From NCBI RefSeq assembly GCF_003600155.1, contig NZ_QWLD01000038.1:62001-126000 (forward strand): a stretch of 64,000 nucleotides of DNA. The letters are read 5' to 3'. Positions within the stretch are counted from its first letter, which is position 1. Each line of letters opens with the position of its first letter. Positions 46,666 to 56,978 of the stretch are shown here, in pieces. The translations under genes and the position numbers were made by a program. The notes under the pieces were generated by a model. The model was given only the letters and a program-made list of their open reading frames with translations, did no database searches and was not told the DNA's origin. This DNA is from Nesterenkonia muleiensis. GTDB taxonomy: Bacteria > Actinomycetota > Actinomycetes > Actinomycetales > Micrococcaceae.

Positions 46666-46986
46666 GTGGCACTGCGAGAACTGACTCAGGAAGAGCGCGA
46701 TACTGCCCGAAAGAAGGCCCTGGCGGCTCGTGCAGAGCGCGCAGAGGTCAAACGGGGTTTCGGAGCCGGCACGCTGAGCTTCGAACAGGTGCTTGAACGC
46801 GCCGAGTCCTCTGAAGCAGTGGCTCGGCTGAAGACCATCGAACTCCTGGAAGCGCTGCCAGGGATCGGGCGGGTCACCGCCACCAAGATCCTTGAAGACC
46901 ATGGAGTCTCTTTCAACCGACGTCTGGGAGGACTCGGGGTCAAGCAGCGCCGAGGATTGGCGCTCCATCTGGCAGAATTGAGCTGA
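46666..46986 (+). CDS. mihF: Actinobacterial integration host factor (mIHF)
   Basis: A small nucleoid protein (106 aa) essential in mycobacteria; it binds and bends DNA without sequence homology to proteobacterial IHF. The basic N-terminal helix (QEERDTARKKALAARAERAEVK) and the helix-hairpin-helix-like LLEALPGIGRVTATKILE are the family features. The GTG at 46666 follows GGAGGAG by 7 nt and gives the standard N-terminus; the frame is open upstream to 46585, across the putative promoter. The stop overlaps the gmk start by one base. Confidence 0.92.
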   Translation: MALRELTQEERDTARKKALAARAERAEVKRGFGAGTLSFEQVLERAESSEAVARLKTIELLEALPGIGRVTATKILEDHGVSFNRRLGGLGVKQRRGLALHLAELS

Positions 46987-47570
46987 TGTCCTCAGCTGCT
47001 CCCACTCCGCAAGTGACCGTTCTGGCCGGTCCCACCTCAGTCGGTAAGTCCACCCTCAGCCGCTATATCCGCACCACTTTCCCGCAGGTGCACTTCTCCG
47101 TCTCCGCCACCACCAGGCCGGCGCGCCCCGGAGAGGTGGATGGCGAAGACTACCTGTTCCTCAGTGATGAAGAGTTTGACCGGCTCCTGGAGGCAGAAGC
47201 ATTCCTGGAGTGGGCGGTGGTGCATCAGAGGTACCGCTACGGTACGCTGCGCTCCACCGTGGATGAGGCCCAGGCCGAGGGGAAGAACGTGCTGCTGGAG
47301 ATCGACCTGCAGGGTGCCCGCCAGGTGCGGCAGCGGCTGCCTGAGGCGCATTTCGTCTTCCTGGCCCCGCCGACTTTCGAGGACCTGGTTCGGCGGCTGA
47401 CCGGCCGCGGCACGGAATCTGCCGAGGAGCAGCAGCGCAGGCTGGAAACCGCTAGAATAGAACTCGCGGCTGAACCAGAATTCGACGTCACCATCATCAA
47501 TGACGACGTCGACCGGGCCGCACGAGAACTCATCGCCCAGATGGGCATAGAACTGACCACCAACGCATAA
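46986..47570 (+). CDS. gmk: Guanylate kinase
   Basis: Phosphorylates GMP to GDP. A P-loop GPTSVGKST near the N-terminus is followed by the GMP-binding [17 protein letters not shown] and the lid region; length 194 aa is normal. The ATG shares a base with the mihF stop. The order mihF-gmk-rpoZ-coaBC-metK-priA is standard in actinobacteria; here it resumes after the inserted island. Confidence 0.94.
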   Translation: MSSAAPTPQVTVLAGPTSVGKSTLSRYIRTTFPQVHFSVSATTRPARPGEVDGEDYLFLSDEEFDRLLEAEAFLEWAVVHQRYRYGTLRSTVDEAQAEGKNVLLEIDLQGARQVRQRLPEAHFVFLAPPTFEDLVRRLTGRGTESAEEQQRRLETARIELAAEPEFDVTIINDDVDRAARELIAQMGIELTTNA

Positions 47571-47578
47571 GGAACTTT

Positions 47579-47848
47579 GTGACTGAGCAGCTCGAAGGCA
47601 TCATTGACCCGCCGATCGACGGACTGGTGAAGAAAGCCGACTCCAAGTACGCGCTCGTGCTCTTCGCGGCCAAGCGCGCCCGCCAGATCAACAACTACTA
47701 CGCTCAGCTGCATGAGGGCCTCTTCGAGCACATCGGCCCGCTGGTCGAAACCAAGCTGAATGAGAAGCCGCTCTCGATCGCTCTGCGCGAGGTGAACGAG
47801 GACCTGCTGGTCCAGCGCCCCGCCACCGTTGAGGCCGCCGCCGCCTGA
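47579..47848 (+). CDS. rpoZ: RNA polymerase omega subunit
   Basis: A small (89 aa) subunit that helps assemble and stabilise the beta' subunit. The conserved core [17 protein letters not shown] starts near residue 22, and [17 protein letters not shown] follows. GTG start with AAGGAA about 7 nt upstream, 8 nt after gmk. Confidence 0.94.
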   Translation: MTEQLEGIIDPPIDGLVKKADSKYALVLFAAKRARQINNYYAQLHEGLFEHIGPLVETKLNEKPLSIALREVNEDLLVQRPATVEAAAA

Positions 47849-47862
47849 TCCGGCGCACCTCT

Positions 47863-49212
47863 ATGCGCATTGTCCTGGGAGTCTCCGCCGGCATCGCCGC
47901 CTATAAGGCAGTGCACCTGGCGCGGCTGCTCAAGGAGGATGGGCACCACCTCGAGGTGATCCCGACCCCGGCCTCGCTGGAGTTCGTCGGGAGGGCCACC
48001 TGGGAGGCGATCAGCGGACGGCCGGTGACCACCGGCGTCTTTGAGGGCGTGGATGAGGTCCGGCACGTCAGCCTGGGCCAACAAGCCGATCTGATCGTCG
48101 TCGCCCCCGCCACCGCCGATCTGCTGGCCAGGGTGCGTGCTGGGATGACCGATGATCTGCTGACCTCGACTGTGCTGGCCTCCGAGGCGGAGAAGCTGCT
48201 GGTGCCGGCGATGCACACCGAGATGTGGCAGAATCCGGCCACGGTCGAGAATGTCGCCACCCTGCGGCAGCGGGGCATCCAGGTGCTGGAGCCGGCTGTG
48301 GGCCGGTTGACCGGCAAGGACTCAGGCCCCGGCCGGATGCCCGAGCCGGAGCAGATAAAGTCCCGCATCGATCAACTCCTGGGAGATCACGACGCCGCCG
48401 CGACCTGGCATGCCCGCTCCCCGCGCTCTGGCGCCCAGTACCATCCCGGCCCCGGCACTGTGGCGGGGGACCCGGATTCCGTGCCGCATGGTCCGTTGAC
48501 CGGCCGGAAGGTTGTCGTCACCGCAGGCGGAACCCGCGAGCCCCTGGACCCGGTGCGCTATCTGGGCAACCGATCCTCCGGGAAGCAGGGTGTGGCCCTG
48601 GCCCAGGCCGCTGCTGAGGCCGGAGCGGAGGTCGTGCTCATCACCGGGATCATCGACACACAGATTCCCGATATGCCGGTGGATATGCGAAGGGAAGGCC
48701 TGGAGACAGCTTCCCAGCTGCAGGAGGCGGTGACCCGCGAGTGCCAGGACGCCGATGTGCTGATCATGGCTGCGGCTGTCGCCGACTTCCGTCCGGCATC
48801 CTACGCCCGGACGAAGATCAAGAAGACCGAGGACGGTGAGTCCCCGGTGATTGCTCTGGAGCGCAATCCGGACATCCTGGCCGGCACTGTTCGGCGCCGC
48901 TCCGGGACCGGCACCGGCCCGGCGGTGATCGTGGGCTTCGCCGCAGAGACCGGCGATGACAGCACTGACCCCCTGAAGCTGGCTGAGCAGAAACTGGCCC
49001 GCAAAGGCTGTGATCTGCTGGTGCTCAACCGGGTGGGGGAGAACCTGGTCTTCGGCCAGGACACCACGGAGATCTGGATCCTTGCCTCTGAGCAGTCCCA
49101 GCAGAAATTAGCGGATGAGGACCCTGTCCACATCAAGGGCAGCAAGGTCGATGCCGCCGGTGCCGTCGTCGATCATGCCGCTCAGTTGCTGAGTGCGGAT
49201 TCTCAACGGTAG
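47863..49212 (+). CDS. coaBC: Bifunctional phosphopantothenoylcysteine decarboxylase/synthetase
   Basis: Catalyses two steps of coenzyme A synthesis. The N-terminal flavoprotein half (CoaC, about 1-175) has GVSAGIAAYKA and the catalytic His region VRHVSLG, with PAMHTEMW. The C-terminal half (CoaB, about 205-445) has VVVTAGGTREPLDPVRYLGNRSSGKQG and AAVADFRP. The linker between them is long and Pro/Gly-rich. At 449 aa it is somewhat longer than E. coli Dfp (about 406). The ATG is 14 nt after rpoZ. Confidence 0.94.
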   Translation: MRIVLGVSAGIAAYKAVHLARLLKEDGHHLEVIPTPASLEFVGRATWEAISGRPVTTGVFEGVDEVRHVSLGQQADLIVVAPATADLLARVRAGMTDDLLTSTVLASEAEKLLVPAMHTEMWQNPATVENVATLRQRGIQVLEPAVGRLTGKDSGPGRMPEPEQIKSRIDQLLGDHDAAATWHARSPRSGAQYHPGPGTVAGDPDSVPHGPLTGRKVVVTAGGTREPLDPVRYLGNRSSGKQGVALAQAAAEAGAEVVLITGIIDTQIPDMPVDMRREGLETASQLQEAVTRECQDADVLIMAAAVADFRPASYARTKIKKTEDGESPVIALERNPDILAGTVRRRSGTGTGPAVIVGFAAETGDDSTDPLKLAEQKLARKGCDLLVLNRVGENLVFGQDTTEIWILASEQSQQKLADEDPVHIKGSKVDAAGAVVDHAAQLLSADSQR

Positions 49213-49273
49213 TGAGGACCTTCCGAGAGTTTCCTCAGATGACGGGGGCGCAGACGACCTCTCCACGCGGCGA

Positions 49274-49279
49274 TAAGAT
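49274..49279 (+). promoter_or_regulatory. Putative -10 element of metK (leaderless)
   Basis: TAAGAT lies 6 nt before the GTG start, and no ribosome site is visible. The 73-base gap is too short for any SAM riboswitch I would recognise. Confidence 0.4.
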
Positions 49280-49285
49280 GAGCCG

Positions 49286-50479
49286 GTGACCACTACAAAC
49301 CCTCTGCGCCTGTTCTCGTCTGAATCGGTGACGATCGGGCATCCGGACAAGATCTGCGATCAGGTCTCCGACTCGATCCTTGACGCTCTGCTCAGGGCCG
49401 ACCCCGACTCCCGGGTAGCGGTCGAATCGCTGACCACCACAGGCCTGGTGCATGTGGCCGGTGAGGTCACCACCTCGGGCTATGTGGAGATCCCGCAGAT
49501 CGTGCGCTCCACCCTGCTGGGCATCGGATACGACTCATCAGCCAATGGATTCGACGGCGCCCGATGCGGAGTGTCTGTTTCGATCGGCCAGCAGTCCCCG
49601 GATATCGCCGGGGGAGTGTTCAATTCCCTGGAAGCACGTTCAGGTGCCACCGATCCGCGCGATGCCCAGGGCGCGGGCGACCAGGGCATCATGTTCGGCT
49701 ACGCGACCAATGAGACATCCACCTATATGCCGACCCCCATCGCCTTGGCCCACCGGCTCTCGGCCCGGCTGACGGAGGTCCGGCAGAACGGTGAGCTGGA
49801 CTACCTGCGCCCGGACGGCAAGACCCAGGTCACCATCGGCTACCAGGGTGATCTCCCGGTGTCTCTGGATACGGTGGTGGTCTCCACCCAGCACACCGCG
49901 GAGACCTCCCAGCAGCAGCTTCGGGCTGATGTTGCTGAGCAGGTCATTGCACCGGTGATCGCTGGGACCGGACTCGATGTCGGTGCGGTGGAGGAGATCA
50001 TCAACCCTTCGGGCCCTTTCGTGGTCGGTGGCCCGGTCGGCGATGCGGGGCTGACCGGCAGGAAGATCATCGTGGACACCTACGGCGGGTTCGCCCGTCA
50101 CGGCGGAGGCGCCTTCTCCGGCAAGGACCCCTCGAAGGTGGACCGCAGTGCGGCCTATGCCATGCGCTGGGTGGCGAAGAATGTGGTGGCCGCGGGTTTG
50201 GCCGACCGCGCTGAGATCCAGGTCGCCTACGCCATCGGACGGGCGCACCCTGTGGGAGTCTACGTGGAGACCTTCGGCACTGAGCATGTTGACCCGGCCG
50301 CGATCTCCGAGGCGATCCGTGAGCTCTTCGACCTGCGTCCTCTGGGCATCATCGAGGACCTGGACCTCAAACGGCCCATCTATGCCGAAACCGCCAAGAA
50401 CGGGCACTTCGGCCGGCCCGAGTTCCCCTGGGAGCAGCTCAACCGCGTCGAGGCCCTGAGGGCTTTCTTCAATGCCTGA
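49286..50479 (+). CDS. metK: S-adenosylmethionine synthetase
   Basis: Makes SAM from methionine and ATP. The N-terminal [12 protein letters not shown] holds the catalytic His; [12 protein letters not shown] and the P-loop-like GGGAFSGKD are the two family signatures. Length 397 aa is normal. GTG start chosen as the only start giving the standard N-terminus [12 protein letters not shown]. Its end overlaps the SDR gene by 8 nt. Confidence 0.96.
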   Translation: MTTTNPLRLFSSESVTIGHPDKICDQVSDSILDALLRADPDSRVAVESLTTTGLVHVAGEVTTSGYVEIPQIVRSTLLGIGYDSSANGFDGARCGVSVSIGQQSPDIAGGVFNSLEARSGATDPRDAQGAGDQGIMFGYATNETSTYMPTPIALAHRLSARLTEVRQNGELDYLRPDGKTQVTIGYQGDLPVSLDTVVVSTQHTAETSQQQLRADVAEQVIAPVIAGTGLDVGAVEEIINPSGPFVVGGPVGDAGLTGRKIIVDTYGGFARHGGGAFSGKDPSKVDRSAAYAMRWVAKNVVAAGLADRAEIQVAYAIGRAHPVGVYVETFGTEHVDPAAISEAIRELFDLRPLGIIEDLDLKRPIYAETAKNGHFGRPEFPWEQLNRVEALRAFFNA

Positions 50480-51275
50480 ATTGGCCGGACGTACCGCCCT
50501 GATCACCGGCGTTGGCCGGAGAGAAGGGATTGGGTACGCCGTGGCGACCCGGCTGGCGGCGATGGGCGCCTCCCTGGTGGTACAGCATCACCTGCCGCAC
50601 GACCATGACCAGCCATGGGGCAGCGATGATCCCGAAGAGCTTCTGCAGGAGCTCACCGAGCAGGTCATGCCGGGTGCTCAGGTCGTCCAGATCAGCGCAG
50701 ACCTGGAGCGGCCGGGTTCGGCGGCGCAGCTGATCGACGCAGCCCGGCATCAGGCCGGGCACGTGGACATCCTGGCCTGCATCCATGCCCGTTCCGGCGG
50801 CGACGGACGTTTGGCGGACATTCAGGAGGAGCAGCTGGACGGTCACTGGGCGGTGGATGCCCGCTCGGTGCTGATGCTGACCAAGCACTTCGCCACACAG
50901 CACGACGGGCGCTCCGGCGGCCGGGTCGTATGGATGACATCAGGCCAGCAGCTCGGCCCGATGCTCGGCGAGGTGGCCTACGCTTCAGCGAAGGCCGCAC
51001 TGGCCGGAGTGACAGCGACAGTCGCTGAGGAGCTCGCCGAACAGGGCATTGTGCTCAATACGGTCAACCCGGGGCCGGTGAACACCGGGTTTCTCTCGCC
51101 CGGGATGGGTATCCCGGAGGACACCCTCGAGGATCTGCAACAGCGTTTCCCCACACGGCGCTTCGGTGAGCCCGACGATCCGGCGCGCCTCATCGCGTGG
51201 CTGGTCTCAGATGAGGGCCGTTGGATGGTCGGCCAAGTCCTGAACACCGAGGGCGGCTTCCGGCGCTTGGGGTGA
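50472..51275 (+). CDS. Short-chain dehydrogenase/reductase of unknown substrate
   Basis: A 267-aa Rossmann-fold oxidoreductase. The cofactor loop reads [10 protein letters not shown] (15-24), a FabG-like variant of TGxxxGIG, and the active site is YASAK (Tyr near 169) with a Ser upstream in MTSGQQ. The C-terminal [14 protein letters not shown] is typical. Substrate cannot be told. It overlaps metK by 8 nt and lies 49 nt before priA, so it is co-transcribed with metK. Confidence 0.85.
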   Translation: MPELAGRTALITGVGRREGIGYAVATRLAAMGASLVVQHHLPHDHDQPWGSDDPEELLQELTEQVMPGAQVVQISADLERPGSAAQLIDAARHQAGHVDILACIHARSGGDGRLADIQEEQLDGHWAVDARSVLMLTKHFATQHDGRSGGRVVWMTSGQQLGPMLGEVAYASAKAALAGVTATVAEELAEQGIVLNTVNPGPVNTGFLSPGMGIPEDTLEDLQQRFPTRRFGEPDDPARLIAWLVSDEGRWMVGQVLNTEGGFRRLG

Positions 51276-51308
51276 AGTCCGGGCCGCGGGATACGATCGC
51301 TTGGCATG

Positions 51309-51320
51309 AAGGAGGTGATC
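51309..51320 (+). promoter_or_regulatory. Unusually perfect ribosome binding site of priA
   Basis: AAGGAGGTGATC is complementary over 12 bases to the standard 3' end of 16S rRNA and precedes the GTG at 51325. It is the strongest ribosome site in the window and fixes the start. Confidence 0.75.
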
Positions 51321-51324
51321 GTCG

Positions 51325-53307
51325 GTGGCCGAGCGTGAGGCACAGCAGCCTGCTCTGCTGGACAGTGTGGTGCCTGCCCCGGCGGCGAGGCTCCCGGCCG
51401 GGTCGGCAGAAAACCTGCCGATTGCTCAGGTGCTGCTGGAGTCCCCGGTCCCGCACCTAGACCGGCCCTTCGACTACGCGGTCCCGGTCGACCTGGACGA
51501 GCAGATCGTTGCCGGCTCCCGGGTCAAAGTGCGTTTCTCCGGGCGGGACATGTCCGGCTATGTGACGCAGCGGACCAGTACGACGCCGGCCCCTCGCCTG
51601 GCTCTGATCAGCAAGGTCGTCACCGCGCTGCCGCTGCTGGCCCCCGAGATCCTCCAACTGTGCCAGCAGGTTGCTCAGCGCTATGCCGGGGTGACCGCCG
51701 ATGTGTTGCGTGCGGCCGTCCCTCAGCGGGCGGCGCGGGTGGAGAAAGAGTTTGCCGGTGTTTCTGCTCCCGCGGAGAGTCCGCACCCGGCTGAACCCGG
51801 ACCGCGGGAAGCAGTACTGGCGCTGAAGTCCTACGGCTCACAGGGTTGGCCTCAGCAGGTGGTCCAAGCTGCCAAGGAGACCTGGGCTGCTGGGGGAGGG
51901 GTTGTCGTCGTGCTGCCTGATCAGCGGGACGTAGACCGTGTGGTGCCGCTGCTGGAGGAGGCGCTGGGGAGTGCGGCGGTGGCCCAACTGACCGCAGAGA
52001 TGGGCCCTACGCCTCGGTACCGGTCGTATCTGCGGCTGCGGTTCGGCCAAGCACAGGTGGCTGTCGGCACTCGCTCAGCGATCTTCGCTCCGGTGGCCGG
52101 GCTGGGGCGGATCATTGTGCTGGACGACCACGACAGCAGCCATCAGGAACCGCGGGCCCCCTACCACCACATCAGAGAGGTGGCGCTGCTGCGCACAGTG
52201 CAGACTGGCGCCGGAGTCCAGTTCATCTCCACCTCACGCAGCTTGGAGGTCCAGCGTCTGGTGGAACGCGGCTGGCTGACCGACCGGGCCGCTGAACGGA
52301 GGGCTCGCAATGCCGCTGCCCCCTTGGTGACGGCCTCCACCGACTCCTATCAGCAGGAGCGCGACCCCGCCCTGCACCGTGCCCGGCTCCCCGGTGTGGC
52401 CTACACGACCGCCCGGCAGGGTCTGGAGCGTGGCCCGGTGCTGGTCCAGGTGGGACGGGCAGGGTTCATCCCGGCAGTGCTGTGTGAGCGCTGCAGATCC
52501 CGGCAGCAGTGTCCTGAGTGTCACGGCCCCTTAGCCCTGCCCGGGCACTTCGGGCAGTCCGACACTCTGCGGTGCCGGTGGTGCGGGCTGCATCAGCGTG
52601 GTCATCACTGTGCGGTATGCGGACACGGCAGCTTCCGAGCCGGAGCGGTGGGCGCTGACCGGACCGCCCAGGAACTCGGCCGCGCCTTCCCCCATGTGCC
52701 GGTGATCTCCTCCACCGGGGATCACCCGGTGGTCGAGGTTCAGGACAGATCTGCCCTGGTGATCAGCACCCCGGGAGTCGAGCCGGTGGCGGAGAACGGA
52801 TATGCCGCAGCACTGCTGCTGGACGGGGATGCTCAGCTGGCCCGGGAGGGCCTCGACGTGCCCCGCGGAGTGCTCGCCCGGTGGTTCAAGGCTGCCTCAC
52901 TGGTCAGGCCCCGCTCAGAGTCAGGGGCCGTGGTGGTCACCGCTGAGCACCCTGAGCTTACCGGAGCCCTAGTGCGCTGGGATCCGGCAGGATACGCCCG
53001 GCGTGAGCTCTACCGCCGACTGGAGCTCAATCTTCCTCCGGCAGTGCGAATGCTCACGGTGACCGGTGATCCGCGGGAGGCTGAGGCGTTCCTCACCGAG
53101 GTCGAGCTTCCTGACGGGCTGGGCTGGGTGGGGCCGGCGCCTGGGGCTGAGGACGCCCAGCGCTGGATGCTGTTCTTCGGCTTCGCCCAGGCAGGTGGGG
53201 TCATCGCCGAGGTGATGCGTGCCCGTCGCACCGGATCTGCCCAGAGAGCCGGACAGGGCAGAGCGCTGCGCATCGCGGTTGACGACACCGCCGCGCTGCA
53301 GTTCTGA
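51325..53307 (+). CDS. priA: Primosomal protein N' (PriA), helicase-motif-less actinobacterial form
   Basis: A replication-restart protein. The N-terminal DNA-binding domain (about 30-135) and the zinc-binding Cys cluster (C-x-x-C pairs between about 387 and 440) are intact, but Walker A is missing: the region reads SYGSQGWPQQ instead of GxTGSGKT, and the DEEH box is DDHD. This loss is general in actinobacterial PriA, so the protein is likely a DNA-binding scaffold without helicase activity. Length 660 aa. GTG start fixed by the ribosome site. An inverted repeat follows the stop. Confidence 0.9.
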   Translation: MAEREAQQPALLDSVVPAPAARLPAGSAENLPIAQVLLESPVPHLDRPFDYAVPVDLDEQIVAGSRVKVRFSGRDMSGYVTQRTSTTPAPRLALISKVVTALPLLAPEILQLCQQVAQRYAGVTADVLRAAVPQRAARVEKEFAGVSAPAESPHPAEPGPREAVLALKSYGSQGWPQQVVQAAKETWAAGGGVVVVLPDQRDVDRVVPLLEEALGSAAVAQLTAEMGPTPRYRSYLRLRFGQAQVAVGTRSAIFAPVAGLGRIIVLDDHDSSHQEPRAPYHHIREVALLRTVQTGAGVQFISTSRSLEVQRLVERGWLTDRAAERRARNAAAPLVTASTDSYQQERDPALHRARLPGVAYTTARQGLERGPVLVQVGRAGFIPAVLCERCRSRQQCPECHGPLALPGHFGQSDTLRCRWCGLHQRGHHCAVCGHGSFRAGAVGADRTAQELGRAFPHVPVISSTGDHPVVEVQDRSALVISTPGVEPVAENGYAAALLLDGDAQLAREGLDVPRGVLARWFKAASLVRPRSESGAVVVTAEHPELTGALVRWDPAGYARRELYRRLELNLPPAVRMLTVTGDPREAEAFLTEVELPDGLGWVGPAPGAEDAQRWMLFFGFAQAGGVIAEVMRARRTGSAQRAGQGRALRIAVDDTAALQF

Positions 53308-53310
53308 GCC

Positions 53311-53335
53311 TGCAGTTCTCAGCCGGTGAACTGCA
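53311..53335. terminator. Hairpin after priA
   Basis: TGCAGTTC and GAACTGCA form a perfect 8-bp stem with a 9-nt loop, 4 nt after the priA stop. No U-tract follows. The left arm is part of a 14-bp tandem duplication that includes the stop codon (53296-53309 and 53310-53323). A second imperfect palindrome, CATGGGTC/GGACCATG, at 53384-53403 may serve the convergent hydrolase gene. Confidence 0.45.
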
Positions 53336-53433
53336 CTTGGCCCCATTGTTTCCGCAGAGATTTCATGGTGGTACTCGGTTTTCATGGGTCTGTAGGACCA
53401 TGACATCCCAATGCAGGCATGATATTGATGAGG

Positions 53434-54402
53434 TTATAGGTCGTGGAGGAACCGGCGCACCGCCCGTGCCAGCTGGGCGGGTCTTTCATAGTGCACCAGG
53501 TGGCCCGCGTGGCGGATGATCTCCAAAGCGCCACCTGGCAGTGCCTCACGCAGTGCCCGCAGTCCCTCCGGCGTGCTCAGATTGTCCTTGGCTCCGGCAG
53601 CCAGCAGGGTGGGCACCCGAATGTCTTCGGCGTAGTCCAGCACGGTGTGCCGGCTTGAGGCGTGGTAGGACTCCAGCAGTGTCCCTCGGTCCGAGTAGTC
53701 GCCGAAGAACTGCCGGTGCTGGTCCTTCGCGAATGCGCCCAACTGCGGATCCCAACCCACGCCGAGAGTGAGGTTCATCACCTCCAGAACGGCCCGGGAG
53801 CGCAGCACCGCATCCCCGGCAGCTTCCGGCAGCAGCTGGCACAGCCGGTAGTAGAGTTCGACGACGGCGGCACCGGGCAGCAGTTTACCGCTGAAGATGT
53901 CATCGCTGACCGGAGCGCTGAGCACCAGTCCTGCCCAAGGCCGCCGGTGCCGCGCCACATGAGCGGCACACACAATAGTTCCGAAGGAATGGCCCAGCAG
54001 CCCGTCCCCGGAGCCCAGCCCCTGCTTTTCAGCTAGGGCCTCCACGACACCGGCATAGACCTCAACAGTGTGTTCCACCCGCTCGCCGGTCCTCACGTCT
54101 CGCATCGGAGCGGTCTGGCCGTAGCCGGGCAGATCGGGTACCAGCACCTCGAACTCCGCCAGCGCATCGGCGATCAGCTGCATTCCGTGGTGGTCACCCC
54201 GGAACCCATGGATCAGCAGTAGCCTGGGCCGCTGCGCTGCGCCGTCGTCGGAGCTGTATTTCCACAGCGCCGCATCGGTGTGCACTCTCTGCCCGTCCAG
54301 CTCCACGTTGATCGGCACTGTTATCCGCTCACCGTGGCGGCGTGGAGAGCCGACCCAAGGGGTCGGCAGGAACCGTGGCGTCGTCGTCGGTGTTTTTCCC
54401 AC
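53434..54402 (-). CDS. Alpha/beta-fold hydrolase
   Basis: A 322-aa hydrolase with the oxyanion loop HGFRG (65-69), nucleophile elbow GHSFG with Ser at 139, and the catalytic His in RHAGHLVHYERP near residue 300. A helical cap region lies between about 165 and 250. The N-terminus (1-35) is basic and Pro/Thr-rich but not a clear signal peptide. The substrate is not evident; the fold covers esterases, epoxide hydrolases and C-C hydrolases. It is convergent with priA and divergent from leuS. Confidence 0.85.
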   Translation of the reverse strand: MGKTPTTTPRFLPTPWVGSPRRHGERITVPINVELDGQRVHTDAALWKYSSDDGAAQRPRLLLIHGFRGDHHGMQLIADALAEFEVLVPDLPGYGQTAPMRDVRTGERVEHTVEVYAGVVEALAEKQGLGSGDGLLGHSFGTIVCAAHVARHRRPWAGLVLSAPVSDDIFSGKLLPGAAVVELYYRLCQLLPEAAGDAVLRSRAVLEVMNLTLGVGWDPQLGAFAKDQHRQFFGDYSDRGTLLESYHASSRHTVLDYAEDIRVPTLLAAGAKDNLSTPEGLRALREALPGGALEIIRHAGHLVHYERPAQLARAVRRFLHDL

Positions 54403-54433
54403 GGGTCACAGCGTAGCGACACTGAAGAGCAAC

Positions 54434-54439
54434 TAGACT
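54434..54439 (+). promoter_or_regulatory. Putative -10 element of leuS
   Basis: TAGACT fits TANNNT and would give a leader of about 35 nt that contains AAGGTG, the ribosome site of leuS. No -35 match was found, and no T-box or other riboswitch fits in the 79-base gap. Confidence 0.35.
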
Positions 54440-54481
54440 GTTCTGAGTCGAAATTTCCATGAACTTCTAAGGTGCGCACCT

Positions 54482-56956
54482 GTGAGCGAAATTGTAGAGA
54501 AGCAGTCCTACGACTTCCGAGCGATCGAGGCCAAATGGCTGCCGTTCTGGGAGCAGGACGGGACCTTCGTGACCAACACCGCCGACTCCCGGCCCAAGAA
54601 GTATGTCTGCGATATGTTCCCCTACCCCTCCGGCGACCTGCATATGGGCCACGCCGAGGCCTTCGCGATCGGCGATGTGCCGGCTCGCTACTGGCGGCTG
54701 CGCGGCTACAACGTGCTGCACCCGATCGGCTGGGACTCCTTCGGGCTGCCGGCGGAGAACGCGGCGATCAAGAACAACGCGCACCCGGCCGAATGGACCT
54801 ACAACAATATCGAGACCCAGGCGGAGAGCTTCAAGCGCTACGGGATCAGCGTGGACTGGACCCGGCGGCTGCACACCTCGGACGAGCTGTACTACCGCTG
54901 GACCCAGTGGCTGTTCCTGAGGCTGTACGAGCGCGGACTGGCCTACCGGAGGAACTCCCCGGTCAACTGGTGCCCGTCGTGTCAGACCGTGCTGGCCAAT
55001 GAGCAGGTGGTCTCCGGCGCCTGCGAGCGCTGCGGTACCCCAGTGACCAAGAAGGCGCTGAATCAGTGGTACTTCAAGATCACCGACTACGCCGACCGCC
55101 TGCTGGAGGATATGGCGCAGCTGGAAGGCACCTGGCCCGAACGTGTGCTGGCCATGCAGCGCAACTGGATCGGCCGCTCTGAGGGTGCTCATCTGGATTT
55201 CCCGGTCGACGGCGGGCACACCGTCACCGTCTTCACCACACGCCCGGACACGGTCTTCGGGGCCACCTTCTTCGTGGTGGCCGCCGATGCAGAGCTGGCC
55301 ACCGAGCTGGTGACCGATGAGCAGAGCGGTGAGCTGGAGGCCTACCGCGAGCAGCTCAAGTCAGTCTCAGACATCGAACGCCAGGCCACCGACCGGAAGA
55401 AGACCGGCGTCTTCCTGGGCGTCTACGCCACCAACCCGACCACCGGGGCCAGGATGCCGGTCTACGCCACCGACTACGTGCTGGCCGACTACGGCACCGG
55501 CGCGGTGATGGGGGTGCCCGGCCAGGATCAGCGTGACTGGGAGTTCGCCACGGCTTTCGACCTGCCGATTGTACGCACTGTGCAGCCTGCCGCAGATTTC
55601 GAGGGGGAGGCCTATACCGGAGAGGGCCCGGCCATCAACTCGGCCAATGCCGAGATCTCCCTGGACGGGATGGAGGTGGAGGAGGCCAAGGCGAAGATCA
55701 TCGACTGGCTGGACTCCAAGGGTGCCGGGCGTGCCACGGTCAACTACCGGCTGCGCGACTGGCTGGTCTCCCGCCAGCGGTTCTGGGGCGCGCCGATCCC
55801 GATCATCCACTGCCCGGACTGCGGGGAGGTGCCGGTGCCCGAGGATCAGCTGCCGGTGACCCTGCCCACCGATATGCGCGGCGAGCAGCTCGCGCCCAAA
55901 GGCCAGTCCCCGCTGGCCTCCAACACCGACTGGGTCAGCGTCGGCTGCCCGGTCTGCGGCAAGCCCGCGACCCGGGACACTGACACCATGGACACCTTTG
56001 TGGACTCCTCCTGGTACTACATCCGGTATATCGACCCCAAGAGCACATCCGAGATCTTCCCCACCGAGCAGGCCAACCAGTGGCTGCCGGTGGACCAGTA
56101 CGTCGGCGGTGTGGAGCACGCCATCCTGCACCTGCTCTACTCCCGGTTCATCACCAAGGTGCTGTACGACATGGACCTGGTCAGCTTCACCGAGCCGTTC
56201 AAGGCCCTGCTGAACCAGGGCCAGGTGCTCAACGGCGGAAAGGCCATGTCCAAGTCGCTGGGCAACGGGGTGGACCTCGGCGAGCAGCTCGAGGCCTACG
56301 GGGTCGACGCCGTGCGGCTGACCATGGTCTTCGCCTCACCTCCGGAGGACGACGTCGACTGGGCCGATGTCAGCCCCGCCGCCAGCCAGAAGTTCCTGGC
56401 CCGCGCCTGGCGGCTGGCCCAGGACGTCACCAGTGCCCGGGGGACTGATCCGGCTGCCGGTGCCTCAGGACTGCGTTCGCTCACCCATCGAAGCATCGCC
56501 GATGCCGAGTCGCTGCTCGGTGCTCAGAAGTACAACGTGGTGGTCGCCCGGCTGATGGAGCTGGTCAACGCCGCCCGCAAGGAGATCGACTCCGGCGCCG
56601 GCCCCGCTGATCCCGCCGTGCGCGAGGCCGCCGAGGTGACGGCCCAGCTGCTCTCTTTGGTGGCCCCCTACACGGCGGAGGACATGTGGCAGCTGCTGGG
56701 CCATGAGGCCTCGGTGGCGAACACCGCCTGGCCGGCCTACGAGGAGGCCCTGCTGGTGCAGGAGACCATCACCGCGGTGGTCCAGGTCAAGGGCAAACTG
56801 CGCGATAAGCTCGAGGTGCCGGTGGACATCACCGAGGCCGACCTTGAGGCCCAGGCGTTGGCCCTGCCGAAGATCCAGCGCTACATCGCCGACGACGGCG
56901 GGGTCCGCAAGGTGATCGTCCGGGCGCCCAAACTGGTCAACGTCGTCACCGGCTGA
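54482..56956 (+). CDS. leuS: Leucyl-tRNA synthetase
   Basis: A class I synthetase charging tRNA-Leu. HMGH (in SGDLHMGH, about residues 50-57) and AMSKS (in [10 protein letters not shown], about 587-591) are the class I signatures. The CP1 editing domain lies between about 215 and 420 and includes [15 protein letters not shown]. Length 824 aa is close to bacterial LeuRS. The GTG at 54482 has AAGGTG about 8 nt upstream. degV follows after 22 nt. Confidence 0.96.
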   Translation: MSEIVEKQSYDFRAIEAKWLPFWEQDGTFVTNTADSRPKKYVCDMFPYPSGDLHMGHAEAFAIGDVPARYWRLRGYNVLHPIGWDSFGLPAENAAIKNNAHPAEWTYNNIETQAESFKRYGISVDWTRRLHTSDELYYRWTQWLFLRLYERGLAYRRNSPVNWCPSCQTVLANEQVVSGACERCGTPVTKKALNQWYFKITDYADRLLEDMAQLEGTWPERVLAMQRNWIGRSEGAHLDFPVDGGHTVTVFTTRPDTVFGATFFVVAADAELATELVTDEQSGELEAYREQLKSVSDIERQATDRKKTGVFLGVYATNPTTGARMPVYATDYVLADYGTGAVMGVPGQDQRDWEFATAFDLPIVRTVQPAADFEGEAYTGEGPAINSANAEISLDGMEVEEAKAKIIDWLDSKGAGRATVNYRLRDWLVSRQRFWGAPIPIIHCPDCGEVPVPEDQLPVTLPTDMRGEQLAPKGQSPLASNTDWVSVGCPVCGKPATRDTDTMDTFVDSSWYYIRYIDPKSTSEIFPTEQANQWLPVDQYVGGVEHAILHLLYSRFITKVLYDMDLVSFTEPFKALLNQGQVLNGGKAMSKSLGNGVDLGEQLEAYGVDAVRLTMVFASPPEDDVDWADVSPAASQKFLARAWRLAQDVTSARGTDPAAGASGLRSLTHRSIADAESLLGAQKYNVVVARLMELVNAARKEIDSGAGPADPAVREAAEVTAQLLSLVAPYTAEDMWQLLGHEASVANTAWPAYEEALLVQETITAVVQVKGKLRDKLEVPVDITEADLEAQALALPKIQRYIADDGGVRKVIVRAPKLVNVVTG

Positions 56957-56978
56957 ACGACCCGGCCAAGAGGTAGAG

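Noticed and set aside
49213-49285. SAM riboswitch before metK
   Set aside because: The gap is only 73 bases and the start seems leaderless; no SAM aptamer features.
51325-53307. PriA lacks Walker A and DEEH motifs, suggesting a decayed gene
   Set aside because: Loss of the helicase motifs is general in actinobacterial PriA; the frame, DNA-binding domain and zinc Cys are intact and the gene has the best ribosome site in the window.
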